DNA of 64,000 nucleotides. Origin: Pandoraea aquatica. Lineage in GTDB: Bacteria > Pseudomonadota > Gammaproteobacteria > Burkholderiales > Burkholderiaceae. The position numbers were made by a program, and so were the translations under genes. Within the stretch, counting starts at the first letter, position 1. The number at the start of each line of letters is the position of its first letter. The notes under the pieces were generated by a model, which was not told the origin of the DNA, searched no databases, and worked only from the letters and a program-made list of their open reading frames with translations. Positions 55,624-64,000 of the stretch are shown in pieces. The stretch lies in assembly GCF_902459565.1 (NCBI RefSeq), contig NZ_CABPSN010000005.1, positions 1 to 64,000 on the forward strand. Direction: 5' to 3'.

Positions 55624-56583
55624 TCAGCCCTCTTGCGCCGCGTCTGCAGGCGTCAGCACGATCTCGCGCCCTTCGCATAACGCTTCGGCACGCTCGCTGA
55701 GTTCGTTGGCGACGTCCGCCAGATGACGCCGCAGCGTATCTGCAAGCACCGACTCCGGCTCATGCGCGGGGCGCAGCATCTCGACAGGAAACTCGATGGC
55801 CGGCGCGACACGATACAAGCGCTGCGCCTGCACATGCGCGCTCGCCGCCGTGAACTGATCGAGCAGCGCGTATCCCAACCCGTGCTCGACGAGGGCCGCC
55901 GCGAGCGAATACGTCTGCACCATCACTTCGGCGTCTTGCAGCAATTCCGTCTGATCCAGCCGCTCGTTGATCAGCGCGCCGAGCGGCGTGTCGTCATGCA
56001 ACTTGATGAGATCGCGCCCGGCGAGTGCGTCGGCGCTGGCTGGCCCGCGCCGCGAGAGCTTCGGCCACGCGGCGGGCACGGCCAGCACGATGTGCCCCTG
56101 CGCCACGGGGCGACTCACGATCCCGGCCGCCATCGGCGGCGCCGAGACGATGCCGACATCGACCGACGACGTCAGGATCGCGGTGATGGTCTCGTTCGTG
56201 TGATGGGTGATGAGTTCGAAGACGACATCGGGATGCGCACGCCGCATGCGTTCGATGGCGGCGGGCAACAGGCTCTGCGCGAGACTCGGCGTCACCGCGA
56301 TGCGCAGGTGCCCCACGCCGTGCTGACGCAGATTGCGCGACGTGGTGCGCAGGCGCTCCAGGTCGCTGAAGATGCGCTCGACGTCGGGATACAGACGTCG
56401 CGCTTCGGCCGTGGGCACGAGGCGGCCTTTCACCCGATCGAACAGCTTGAAGCCGAGTTGCTGCTCCGCGTGCTGCAACACGCGAGAGACGACCGGTTGC
56501 GATACGTTGAGCAATTGCGCCGCGCCGCTGGCCGATCCGGTCAGCACGACTGCGCGAAAGGTCTCGATATGCCGCAATTTCAT
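55624..56583 (-). CDS. LysR-family regulator of the D-amino-acid locus
   Basis: The 319-residue protein opens with the LysR helix-turn-helix: MKLRHIETFRAVVLTGSASG then AQLLNVSQPVVSRVLQHAEQQLGFKLFDRVKGRLVPT at residues about 21-57. The effector domain follows from about residue 90. It is divergent from the D-amino-acid dehydrogenase gene. In Pseudomonas aeruginosa a LysR gene, dguR, sits similarly beside D-glutamate genes; D-glutamate or D-aspartate as inducer is inferred by that analogy. An ordinary amino-acid regulator is the alternative. Confidence 0.88.
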   Translation of the reverse strand: MKLRHIETFRAVVLTGSASGAAQLLNVSQPVVSRVLQHAEQQLGFKLFDRVKGRLVPTAEARRLYPDVERIFSDLERLRTTSRNLRQHGVGHLRIAVTPSLAQSLLPAAIERMRRAHPDVVFELITHHTNETITAILTSSVDVGIVSAPPMAAGIVSRPVAQGHIVLAVPAAWPKLSRRGPASADALAGRDLIKLHDDTPLGALINERLDQTELLQDAEVMVQTYSLAAALVEHGLGYALLDQFTAASAHVQAQRLYRVAPAIEFPVEMLRPAHEPESVLADTLRRHLADVANELSERAEALCEGREIVLTPADAAQEG

Positions 56584-56650
56584 GCCTGACGTCGTCTCCC
56601 TGTCCCGCCCGCCTGCGCAAAGGCGCGGCAGACCCTATAGCCAAAAGACA

Positions 56651-56672
56651 TATGCTGCCTCAAAACCGCATA
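56651..56672. promoter_or_regulatory. Interrupted palindrome, candidate LysR site
   Basis: TATGC (56651-56655) and GCATA (56668-56672) form a 5-N12-5 inverted repeat in the divergent region between the LysR gene and the dehydrogenase gene. Size and AT-containing arms fit a LysR-type recognition site. No experimental consensus for this subgroup is assumed. Confidence 0.4.
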
Positions 56673-56802
56673 GGTTAGCGAATTTTCTCCCTCTACACTG
56701 CGTAGCAAAGGCGGTGCAGAAGACCTGCCACGAGGCGTGCGCCACGTGTCGCAATTTTTTCCCGCCTTGCTTTCCATCAGCTTTTCGTCGTTATCTATCG
56801 TC

Positions 56803-58059
56803 ATGCACATTGGAGTTATCGGGGCGGGCATCGTCGGCCTCGCCAGCGCGTATCAGTTGCTTCGCGCAGGCCACGAAGTCACGGTTATCGACGCGTCGCG
56901 CGACGGCGGTCTGGGGACCAGCTTCGCCAACGGCGGTCAGTTGAGCTACGGCTACGTGTCGCCCCTCGCCGCCCCCGGTGTGCTCTCGCAACTGCCCTCG
57001 CTGCTGCTCTCCAGCACCGGGCCGTTGCGGATCAAACCGTCGCTCGATCCGGATTTCTGGCGCTGGTCGCTGGAATTCGTCAAACATTGCAATGCACGGG
57101 CGAATGCCAGCTCGACGCTGCGTCTGCTCTCGCTCGGCTTGCACAGCCGCGAGGTGATGCTGGAGTTTCTGGCGCAAGAGTCGGGGACGTTCGACTACCG
57201 ACTGAGCGGCAAGCTCGTGGTGTATCGCGACGCGGGCAAGCTCGCGGCCGCAGAGCGCTCGCTGGAAATGGCCAACGGTCTGGGCTACACGCAGCGGCGC
57301 GTCGACGCGGCCACCTGCGTCTCGCTGGAACCGGCGCTGAGCAAGATCGCCGGTGAGTTGGCCGGTGGCATCCACACGCCGGGCGAAGGCACCGGCGACT
57401 GTCAGATGCTGTGCCGCGAACTGATGCGTCTGATCGGCGCGCATGAACGCGGCACGTTGCTGTTCGAGCGCGAAGTGACCGGATTCGATGTGCGCGGCAA
57501 CACCGTTCAGGCTATTCGCACACGCGCTGGCGATATCCCGGTCGATGCCTGCGTCGTCGCGAACGGTCTGGCCGCCGTGCCGTTGCTGCGTGGGGTGGGT
57601 GAGTCGGTGTCGATGTATCCGCTCAAGGGCTATAGCCTGACGTATCGCGGGGCACCGGTCGACGCGCGCCCGCAGGTTTCCGTCACGGACGCCGACAACA
57701 AGGTGGTCTACGCGAGCCTCGGCGAGCATCTGCGCGTGGCCGGGATCGCCGATCTGGTGGGCTACGACTATCGAATCGTCAAGCATCGTATCGACGCGCT
57801 GCGCACGCTCTCGACCGGCCTGTTCCCGTCGCTGCGTGGCACGCCCGAACCGCTGGAATGGACCGGCATGCGTCCGTCCACGCCGCACGGCCGGCCGGTG
57901 CTCGGACGTGCGGACAAGGTCGGCAATCTGTGGCTGAACGTCGGCCATGGCGCACTGGGTTTCACGTTGTCGATGGGCGCTGCACGCGCCATCGCCGACG
58001 CGATCGACGGCAAGCGTCCTGCCGTCGATCTTGCAGGGTTTGCCCGGCTGGCTGCATGA
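56803..58059 (+). CDS. FAD-dependent D-amino-acid dehydrogenase (DadA family)
   Basis: The 418-residue protein has the N-terminal FAD loop GVIGAGIVGLASAYQLLRAG at residues 4-23, GGQLSYGYVSPLAAPG, the SLLLSSTGPLRIKPSLDPDFWRW segment of DadA, and the C-terminal MRPSTPHGRPVLGRADKVGNLWLNVGHGALGFTLSMGAAR region closing the FAD site. It oxidises a D-amino acid to the 2-oxo acid and ammonia, passing electrons to the membrane. Its neighbours (a glutamate/aspartate-type binding protein and an Asp/Glu racemase) favour D-glutamate or D-aspartate over D-alanine. No strong ribosome-binding site precedes the ATG. Confidence 0.9.
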   Translation: MHIGVIGAGIVGLASAYQLLRAGHEVTVIDASRDGGLGTSFANGGQLSYGYVSPLAAPGVLSQLPSLLLSSTGPLRIKPSLDPDFWRWSLEFVKHCNARANASSTLRLLSLGLHSREVMLEFLAQESGTFDYRLSGKLVVYRDAGKLAAAERSLEMANGLGYTQRRVDAATCVSLEPALSKIAGELAGGIHTPGEGTGDCQMLCRELMRLIGAHERGTLLFEREVTGFDVRGNTVQAIRTRAGDIPVDACVVANGLAAVPLLRGVGESVSMYPLKGYSLTYRGAPVDARPQVSVTDADNKVVYASLGEHLRVAGIADLVGYDYRIVKHRIDALRTLSTGLFPSLRGTPEPLEWTGMRPSTPHGRPVLGRADKVGNLWLNVGHGALGFTLSMGAARAIADAIDGKRPAVDLAGFARLAA

Positions 58060-58278
58060 GCGATGAGGCTGGACCATAGCGGGCCGGCCGGATAACACGC
58101 TTGTGCGCCAGAGCGTTTCGACCCGAAGGCGGGTTGCGGCACATGGGCGATGCGGCGTCACTCCCACGGGGACCGTTGGGGGACGTATCAAGTTGTATCT
58201 GTGTTTACGGTGTTTGAGGCTTTTGACATTCCAACGGCGCGGACCACCGTGCCACCACTTCCGATAGGACAAGAGACC

Positions 58279-59181
58279 ATGAAGAAGCTGTTTGCTCCCC
58301 TGCTGCTCGTCAGCGCTGCTGCCGCCCTGTTCGCGCACACCGCGAGCGCACAGGAACTCACCGGCACGCTCAAGAAGATCAAGGACAACGGCGTGATTGC
58401 CCTCGGCGTGCGCGAGTCGTCGATTCCGTTCTCCTACTCGGACAACAGCGGCAAGACGATCGGCTACTCGCAGGAAATCGCGCTCAAGATCGTCGACGCG
58501 GTCAAGAAAGACCTCAACATGCCGAACCTGAAGATCACCGAAACGCCGATCACGTCGCAAAACCGTATCGCGCTGATGCAAAACGGCACGATCGACCTGG
58601 AGTGCGGCTCGACCACGCACACGTTCGAGCGCGCCAAGCAAGTCGGCTTCTCGCACAACATCTTCCTGTACTCGATCAAGATGATCGCCAAGACGGGCTC
58701 GGGCATCACCGACCTGAACAGCCTCAAGGGCAAGACCATCGCGACGACGGCCGGCACCACGGCTGACCGCATTCTGTCCGGCAAGAAGGGCGAAATCGGC
58801 TTCAACCTGATCCAGACGAAGGAACACTCGGACGGCTTCCTGACCGTCAAGCAAGGCCGTGCACTGGCGTTCGTCATGGACGAGCCGCTGCTCTACGGTC
58901 AGCGCGCCGCCCTGTCGGCTGACGAAGCGAAAGGCTACGAAGTTGTCGGCCCGAACCTCCAGTTCGAAAACTACGCCTGCATGCTGCGCAAGGATGACCC
59001 GGCGTTCACCAAGGTCGTGAACACGGTCATCGCCGATATGGAGAAGTCCGGCGAAATGACCAAGCTGTACGACAAGTGGTTCACGCAGCCGGTGCCGCCG
59101 AAGGGTCAGAACATGAACTACCCGATGACGGCTGAAATGCGCGCCATGTTCAAGGATCCGATCACGAAGGCTTACGACTGA
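58279..59181 (+). CDS. Amino-acid ABC transporter substrate-binding protein (GltI-like)
   Basis: The 300-residue periplasmic binding protein has a signal peptide (LLLVSAAAALFAHTASA/QEL) and the glutamate/aspartate-type SBP motifs GVIALGVRESSIPFSY, IGYSQEIALKIVDAVKK, NGTIDLECGSTTHTFERAKQVGFS and TIATTAGTTADR. No permease or ATPase gene adjoins it, so it must use a transporter encoded elsewhere. In the Pseudomonas dgu locus the binding protein (dguC) similarly sits alone with the dehydrogenase. The ATG at 58279 gives the clean signal peptide. The 219-bp gap upstream contains no gene. Confidence 0.9.
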   Translation: MKKLFAPLLLVSAAAALFAHTASAQELTGTLKKIKDNGVIALGVRESSIPFSYSDNSGKTIGYSQEIALKIVDAVKKDLNMPNLKITETPITSQNRIALMQNGTIDLECGSTTHTFERAKQVGFSHNIFLYSIKMIAKTGSGITDLNSLKGKTIATTAGTTADRILSGKKGEIGFNLIQTKEHSDGFLTVKQGRALAFVMDEPLLYGQRAALSADEAKGYEVVGPNLQFENYACMLRKDDPAFTKVVNTVIADMEKSGEMTKLYDKWFTQPVPPKGQNMNYPMTAEMRAMFKDPITKAYD

Positions 59182-59268
59182 TCCTGACGGCGTGTGCGTT
59201 GTGCGGGGACCACGGTCCCTGCACTTCGCGATCCCGTTTTTTGCAGTTCCCGCAGATTCACCATCATC

Positions 59269-59997
59269 ATGAACTCGCACGCCACGCTCGGCATTCTCGG
59301 TGGGATGGGCCCCGCCGCCGGTATCGACCTCTGCCGCAAGATCGTCGATCAACATCCGGCCAACCGCGACCAGGACCACATCCCGTTCATCCTGTATTCG
59401 GTACCGCAGATCCCCGACCGGACCGAAGCCCTGCTGCGCGACGGCGCGTCGCCCCTCGACGGCATGCTCGACGGCGTGCATGCGCTGGAGCAGTCGGGCG
59501 TCGGCTGTATCGCCATCGCGTGCAACACTGCCCATGCCTGGCTCGACGCGCTGCGACATCGCACCCGTCTGCCGGTGCTCGACGTGGTCGAAGCCGTCGC
59601 CGGTGAGTTGTCCACCTGCGTGGCCCCGGGCGCGCCCATCGGCCTGATGGCGACCGAAGGCACTCACCACGCCAACGTCTACCGGCCGCGGCTCGAAGCG
59701 CTGGGCTACCGTTTCGTCTCGGCGAGCGACCCGCTCGCGCACCAGACGCTCGTGAACGAAGGTATCCGGCTCACCAAGGCCGGGGAAATTCGTCGCGGCG
59801 GTGAGGCGCTTGCAATGGCGATGGAGCAACTGCTGGCGGCCGGCGCGCAACGCGTGATTCTCGGCTGTACCGAAATCCCGGTGGCGCTTGCCACGTGTGA
59901 AACACCGCTCGGACGATTTGGGCTGGACGCGTCCGCGGCACTCGCCCGCGCATGCATCGCTTGGTCGCTCGCGCACGAGACGCAGGCGCACGCCTGA
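59269..59997 (+). CDS. Aspartate/glutamate racemase family protein
   Basis: The 242-residue protein has both catalytic cysteines of the PLP-independent racemases: AIACNTAHAW (first Cys) and VILGCTEIP (second Cys), plus the N-terminal LGILGGMGPAAGIDL. It would interconvert L- and D-aspartate or glutamate, or act on a related substrate such as a hydantoin. It is the last gene of the D-amino-acid module, 87 bp after the binding protein. In Pseudomonas dgu the equivalent partner is a Rid protein instead. The start at 59269 is the first ATG with the family N-terminus. Confidence 0.9.
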   Translation: MNSHATLGILGGMGPAAGIDLCRKIVDQHPANRDQDHIPFILYSVPQIPDRTEALLRDGASPLDGMLDGVHALEQSGVGCIAIACNTAHAWLDALRHRTRLPVLDVVEAVAGELSTCVAPGAPIGLMATEGTHHANVYRPRLEALGYRFVSASDPLAHQTLVNEGIRLTKAGEIRRGGEALAMAMEQLLAAGAQRVILGCTEIPVALATCETPLGRFGLDASAALARACIAWSLAHETQAHA

Positions 59998-60279
59998 GTC
60001 CGCAACGCCGTTGCCCTTACCCCCACCGTCTCCCGATTCTCAATTTTCCTGCGCGACTCTCATCCGCCGCGAATTCATGGCACAGCGAAGCACCGCGGGG
60101 CTTGTGCGGCTGTTGCGATGTTGCATCGCAATGATAAAAATCCACGATTGCGGTCCCCTCAAGTCGCTCGCGCTTGGGTAGACTGGCGCACGCACGATGA
60201 TCGCGCCGGGGTTGCACCGGCGGCATGGAGGTGAACCGGGCGGACGATTCGGGTCGTACGTAGACCGAACGCCACCGGC

Positions 60280-60320
60280 CTTGCAGGAAAAAATCCCGAT
60301 CGTCTTGTAGGAAAAAATCC
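60280..60320. repeat. Two 17-bp direct repeats with an A-run
   Basis: CTTGCAGGAAAAAATCC (60280-60296) and CTTGTAGGAAAAAATCC (60304-60320) differ by one base and are spaced 24 bp apart. They lie about 160-200 bp before the GGDEF-EAL gene, in a gene-free region. Candidate repeated regulator site. Confidence 0.85.
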
Positions 60321-60403
60321 AACACGGGAATTCGGGCGGAAAGCGGCGTGAAACGGGGGTAAAACGGGGGTTGAGGCCATCAAAATCGCTGGCGTCTTTA
60401 GCT

Positions 60404-60409
60404 ATAATG
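60404..60409 (+). promoter_or_regulatory. Candidate -10 of the GGDEF-EAL/HDOD operon
   Basis: A perfect TATAAT sits 71 bp before the ATG. The hexamer at 17-bp spacing (TCAAAA) is poor, so the promoter may depend on an activator, possibly at the direct repeats about 85 bp upstream. Confidence 0.4.
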
Positions 60410-60480
60410 GCCCACAATCCATCGAACACCCGCCGGACCAAGGTCCGGCCATGAGCGCGTTTGCCTGAACGGGGAAGCAC

Positions 60481-62298
60481 ATGAGCGGCAGCGCGCTCGA
60501 CGTGATGCATGTACAGACAACAACAATGAGTTCAGATCGACTCCCAGCCGGTGTGCCTTTGGTCGAACCTTCGACCCTGGCACCGGCAATCGCCGAGGCC
60601 AATGCCACGGCGCCGGCCCCGGCATTGTCCCGGGCGCTGGTCGAGCTGACCGGCGGACTATCGGCACATGTGGGTGCCGATGGCCGTTTCCTTTTCATTG
60701 CCGAAGCCTCCCTGCGCCTGCTCGAATACTCGCGTGAGTACATCGATCACGCCACGCTCTTCGAGCTGACCGGCATCGAAGACGTTCCCCTGCTGCAGGA
60801 CGCCTTTTCCGCCGCCCAGACGCTTGGCCCTCAACAGTGCACCGTGCGTCTGCTGCGCGGTCTGACCGACCGGGTCTGGATGCGTCTGCGCATCGCCCAA
60901 TACACGCCCCGCATCGCGGGCGCGAGCGCGTCGTTCCTGGTGCATGGCGAAGACATCACCGCCTTCAAGGAAAACGAAGCACGCCTGTCCGATCTGGCGG
61001 TGCGCGATGCGGTCACCGGGCTCGGCAATCGTCAATATATTCAGCAGTGCATCGTGGAGACGATCCAGCACGCGCGTGAAGGCGGTCCGAACTTCGCCGT
61101 CGCCCTGCTCGATCTGGATGGCTTCAAGAAGGTCAACGACTCGCTCGGCCACGACGTGGGCGACCAACTGCTGCGCGACGCGGGCCAACGTCTGATCGCG
61201 CAGATTCGCGAGACGGACATGGCCGCGCGCATGGGCGGCGACGAGTTTGTGCTGGTGCTGCCCGGCTGCGACAACGAACAGGCGCTCAGCGGCATCATGA
61301 AGCGACTGCTCTCGGCGGTGCAGCAGCCGTTCCAGGTCGGCGACCAGTTGCTGCACCTGACGACCAGTATCGGTGTTTCGTTCTACCCGCAACACGGCGA
61401 CTCGGCCGGCCTGCTCATCAAGCACGCCGATGCCGCCATGTATTGCGCCAAGGATCGCGGTCGCAACGGCCTGTTCGTCTACACGGATGATCTGGGCGAT
61501 TTGCACCGCAAGGCGTTTTCGCTGGAATCGGCGATGTTCGAGGCCATTCACAATGGTGAATTCAGCCTGCATTACCAGCCGATCTGCGACCCGATTTCGC
61601 TGAACGTGAAGGGTGTCGAAGCGCTGATGCGCTGGCATCCGGCGCTCGGTCCGGTCTCACCCGCCGAGTTCATTCCGCTGGCCGAAGCCAACGGTCTGAT
61701 CAACTTGCTGGGCGGCTGGGCGCTTCGCGCCGCGTGCATGCAGCTCGCGCGCTGGGATCGCACCCGGCTCGACGGGATCTACATGTCCGTCAACGTCTCG
61801 GCACAACAGTTTCACCATCCGTCTTTCCCGAGCCTTGTGTGGCAGGCCATTGCTGATTCCGGCGTGGAAGGTCACCGCCTCGTGCTCGAAATTACCGAAA
61901 GCGTGCTCATGCGCGACCCGGAGCAGGCCAATCTGGTGCTGCGCGAGTTGCAGACACTGGGCGTGCGCTTCGCCGTCGACGACTTCGGCGCGGGCTATTC
62001 GAGTCTCGGATACCTCAAGCGTTTCCCGCTCTCCGCGCTCAAGATCGACCGCAGCTTCGTCAAAGACATGCCCACGTCACCGAACGACCGTACGATTGTG
62101 ACGGCAGTCCTGGGACTGGCACGCGAGCTGGGTCTGTCGGCGGTGGCCGAAGGGGTCGAGACGGAAGAACAACGGCAGATGCTGATCGATCGCGGCTGCC
62201 ATTCCATCCAGGGCTGGCTGGTATCGAAGGCCTTGCCTGCGGGAGAACTGGAGGCGGCCTTTGCGAGCGGGCGTCTCAACGTGGATGCCGGCCACTGA
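60481..62298 (+). CDS. PAS-GGDEF-EAL cyclic-di-GMP protein
   Basis: The 605-residue protein has a PAS-like sensor (about 45-160), a GGDEF domain (about 175-330) with intact RMGGDEFVLVLPG, and an EAL domain (about 345-600) with VEALMRW, SVNVSAQQF, LEITES, VDDFGAGYSSLGYL, LKIDRSFVKD and AEGVET. Both active sites look complete, so it could make and degrade c-di-GMP. No signal peptide or membrane segment is visible, so it is likely cytoplasmic. Eighteen bases separate it from the HDOD gene. GGGGA precedes the ATG. Confidence 0.93.
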   Translation: MSGSALDVMHVQTTTMSSDRLPAGVPLVEPSTLAPAIAEANATAPAPALSRALVELTGGLSAHVGADGRFLFIAEASLRLLEYSREYIDHATLFELTGIEDVPLLQDAFSAAQTLGPQQCTVRLLRGLTDRVWMRLRIAQYTPRIAGASASFLVHGEDITAFKENEARLSDLAVRDAVTGLGNRQYIQQCIVETIQHAREGGPNFAVALLDLDGFKKVNDSLGHDVGDQLLRDAGQRLIAQIRETDMAARMGGDEFVLVLPGCDNEQALSGIMKRLLSAVQQPFQVGDQLLHLTTSIGVSFYPQHGDSAGLLIKHADAAMYCAKDRGRNGLFVYTDDLGDLHRKAFSLESAMFEAIHNGEFSLHYQPICDPISLNVKGVEALMRWHPALGPVSPAEFIPLAEANGLINLLGGWALRAACMQLARWDRTRLDGIYMSVNVSAQQFHHPSFPSLVWQAIADSGVEGHRLVLEITESVLMRDPEQANLVLRELQTLGVRFAVDDFGAGYSSLGYLKRFPLSALKIDRSFVKDMPTSPNDRTIVTAVLGLARELGLSAVAEGVETEEQRQMLIDRGCHSIQGWLVSKALPAGELEAAFASGRLNVDAGH

Positions 62299-62316
62299 CC
62301 GGACAACCCCGCTACC

Positions 62317-63816
62317 ATGAGCCTTACCAAAGAAAAAACGCTCGAATTGTTGTGGCAGCGCATGGCCGAGCGCGGCGACTTCCCGTCGCTGCAACGCTCG
62401 GTCACGGGCATCGTGTCTGCCATGCAAAGCGAGAACACCAGTACGGCCGACCTCGCGTCGTCCGTGCTCTCCGATTTCGCCCTCACCCAGAAAGTGATCC
62501 GTCTGGCCAACTCCGCCATGTATGCGCCGTTCGGCTGCAACGTGACGACGGTCTCACGCGCGATCATGATTCTGGGCGTCGACACGATCGGCCACCTCGC
62601 CCTGAGCCTGAAGCTGCTCGAAGGTTTCGGCGAAGTCGCCGCACGCCGCGACGACATGGCGCGCGAACTGGCGCGTGCCACGCTGGCAGGCGCTTTCGCA
62701 CGCGATATTACGGCCAAGAACGGGATTCGCGACGGTGAAGAAGCCGTCGTCTGCACGTTGCTGCATCACGTAGCGCGCCTGCTGGTGACGTATTGCTTCC
62801 CGAACGAATGGGTCGAGATTCAGGAAATTGCCGCCGAGCAGGGCATCAGCGACAGCGACGCCTGCGAGCAAGTGCTCGGCATCACGTTCCCCGAACTGGC
62901 CGAGGCCGCTGCGCGCAAGTGGGGCCTGCCGGAGTCGATTGCGACGAGCATGCGTCCGATCGATCTCGAAGGCGACGCTCCGCTCTCGCACGCCGACTGG
63001 CTGTGCGCCGTGGCGAACATGTCCAACGAGATGGTGACGGAGCTTACGCGCGGTGCGGATCCTGAGCGCCTTGCCGAACTCGCAGAGCGTTATGCAGACC
63101 GTCTGGCGCTGGACATCAGCGAAGTGGTGTCGGTCGGTGAAGAGATGGCGCGCGACACGAGCCACCAGGAATTCATCGCCATCAGCACGGGCGCGTCGAA
63201 TACGCGTCAACCGCCGGCGGGCAAGCCGCTCGATTCGGCGCGACGTCTGGCCGACGGGCTTTCCGAAGTGCGCGCCGCCACCGGCGAGACCGATGCCGTG
63301 GGCCTGCTCAACCTCACGCTCGAAGCGATTCTTCAGTCGCTCGGCTTCGTGAACTGTGCTGCCTTCGTGCGCTCGCCCGCGAGCAAGGTCTTCGAGATGC
63401 GCTTCGGTATCGGCCGCGAAGTCCAGCCGCTGCTGGGGCTGACCTTCCCTGAAGCGTTCGAGCCGGACGTCTTCCATCTCGCGCTGACCAACGGCCGGGC
63501 GATCCTGATCGACAATGCCCGCGAGCCGCGCATCGTCCCGCGCATTCCGCTGTGGCACCGTCAGCATTTCTCGAACGTGAAATCGTTCTTCCTGCTGCCG
63601 GTTCGCCAGCGTAACCAGACCGTGGCGCTGCTTTACGGCGACTGGGGCGGCGCATTGTGTGCGGGCGGCATCGGCGCGAAGGAAATGGAGTTCCTGCATT
63701 ACATGGGGGATGAGATTTCCAGCAAGCTCGAAAGCGTGGCGCAGCAAAACGCGGCGACCGGTGCAAATACCACCGATTCGCTTGCTCGTAAGCCGTCGGG
63801 CACCGCCGGACGCTGA
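62317..63816 (+). CDS. HDOD domain protein with C-terminal GAF-like domain
   Basis: The 499-residue protein starts with an HDOD domain (about 20-215: LQRSVTGIVSAMQ, LSDFALTQKVIRLANSAMYAP, VSRAIMILGVDTIGHLALSL, LLHHVARLLVTYCFP). The catalytic HD pair of true HD phosphodiesterases is absent, as usual for HDOD. Residues about 310-475 resemble a GAF sensor domain (LNLTLEAILQSLGFVNCAAFVRS ... FFLLPVRQRNQTVALLYGDWG). It is co-transcribed with the GGDEF-EAL protein and likely relays its output. Targets are unknown. Confidence 0.9.
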   Translation: MSLTKEKTLELLWQRMAERGDFPSLQRSVTGIVSAMQSENTSTADLASSVLSDFALTQKVIRLANSAMYAPFGCNVTTVSRAIMILGVDTIGHLALSLKLLEGFGEVAARRDDMARELARATLAGAFARDITAKNGIRDGEEAVVCTLLHHVARLLVTYCFPNEWVEIQEIAAEQGISDSDACEQVLGITFPELAEAAARKWGLPESIATSMRPIDLEGDAPLSHADWLCAVANMSNEMVTELTRGADPERLAELAERYADRLALDISEVVSVGEEMARDTSHQEFIAISTGASNTRQPPAGKPLDSARRLADGLSEVRAATGETDAVGLLNLTLEAILQSLGFVNCAAFVRSPASKVFEMRFGIGREVQPLLGLTFPEAFEPDVFHLALTNGRAILIDNAREPRIVPRIPLWHRQHFSNVKSFFLLPVRQRNQTVALLYGDWGGALCAGGIGAKEMEFLHYMGDEISSKLESVAQQNAATGANTTDSLARKPSGTAGR

Positions 63817-63846
63817 CACGCTTCACGACGCCGGACAGTCTCACCC

Positions 63847-63875
63847 ACGCCCGCCTGACAAATGTCGGCGGGCGT
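63847..63875 (+). terminator. Hairpin after the HDOD gene
   Basis: ACGCCCGCC (63847-63855) pairs perfectly with GGCGGGCGT (63867-63875), loop of 11 bases, followed by a short T/C-rich stretch (TCTCACTTTC). It lies 30 bp past the stop. From here to 64000 nothing else is recognisable. Confidence 0.7.
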
Positions 63876-64000
63876 TCTCACTTTCACGTGCACGTTCGCT
63901 CTCACCTTCGCCTTCGTTTCTCCTTCCGACGCACGCCTCTGCACCACGGCCCCCTGATGTCGCCACGATGATCGGTGCCCGCGATGTTTGCGATGTCGTC

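Larger units (their letters stand above)
59998..60480. other. Gap before the GGDEF-EAL gene
   Basis: No gene is supported in these 483 bp. It contains the tandem A-run repeat and TATAAT listed separately. The ORFs that cross it on the minus strand have no coding character. Confidence 0.5.

Noticed and set aside
56791-59991. 1066-codon minus-strand frame across the D-amino-acid genes
   Set aside because: It runs antisense through three well-supported genes and two gaps and is rich in Arg/His/Gln, the usual composition of a GC-rich shadow frame.
1-64000. Prophage, insertion sequences, integrons or CRISPR
   Set aside because: No transposase, integrase, phage structural gene, regular spacer array or flanking target duplication was seen anywhere in the window.

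Overview
The window is high-GC, densely coded chromosome with no rRNA, phage, insertion sequence or CRISPR. Gene content (monomeric isocitrate dehydrogenase, 180-kDa-class NAD-glutamate dehydrogenase, a Burkholderia-type porin, the gloB-methyltransferase-rnhA-dnaQ order, a MocR regulator) points to the Burkholderiaceae. A lasso-peptide locus whose precursor resembles what I recall of pandonodin makes Pandoraea the most likely genus. That genus call is inference; no marker gene was compared.

Left part (about 0.1-14.4 kb): a seven-gene minus-strand operon encodes the CoA-dependent aerobic 2-aminobenzoate (anthranilate) pathway: the two-domain monooxygenase/reductase, an SDR, a crotonase lacking the usual catalytic glutamates, an acyl-CoA dehydrogenase, the CoA ligase, a thioesterase and a Rid-family protein lacking the key arginine. 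A 15-bp palindrome lies before the first gene, but no matching regulator is in the window. Next come a DUF5076 protein, an M20 peptidase overlapping an MHS-type transporter with a divergent LysR regulator, and a DHA2 exporter.

Middle part (14.6-30.4 kb): prpE, then a complete lasso-peptide cluster in order A-B-C-D (precursor, fused RRE-protease, cyclase, ABC exporter), then mltD, and the housekeeping block gloB / methyltransferase / rnhA / dnaQ / tRNA-Val(CAC). A DUF2867 protein follows, then a pair made of a TPR plus beta-barrel outer-membrane protein resembling Slam/DUF560 and a secreted protein with a TbpB-like C-terminal barrel: a candidate type XI secretion pair.

Right part (31-64 kb): icd, three MFS transporters (two of them YhhS-like paralogues), a Na/Pi cotransporter, a TetR-controlled PF10118 protein, a porin, an NCS2 purine permease, GNAT and MocR genes, and two tandem secreted four-cysteine paralogues. 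Then come gdhB, dbpA, a lipoprotein, and a LysR-controlled D-amino-acid module (D-amino-acid dehydrogenase, glutamate/aspartate-type binding protein, Asp/Glu racemase) resembling the Pseudomonas dgu locus. The window ends with a PAS-GGDEF-EAL protein followed by an HDOD-GAF protein, probably one signalling operon.
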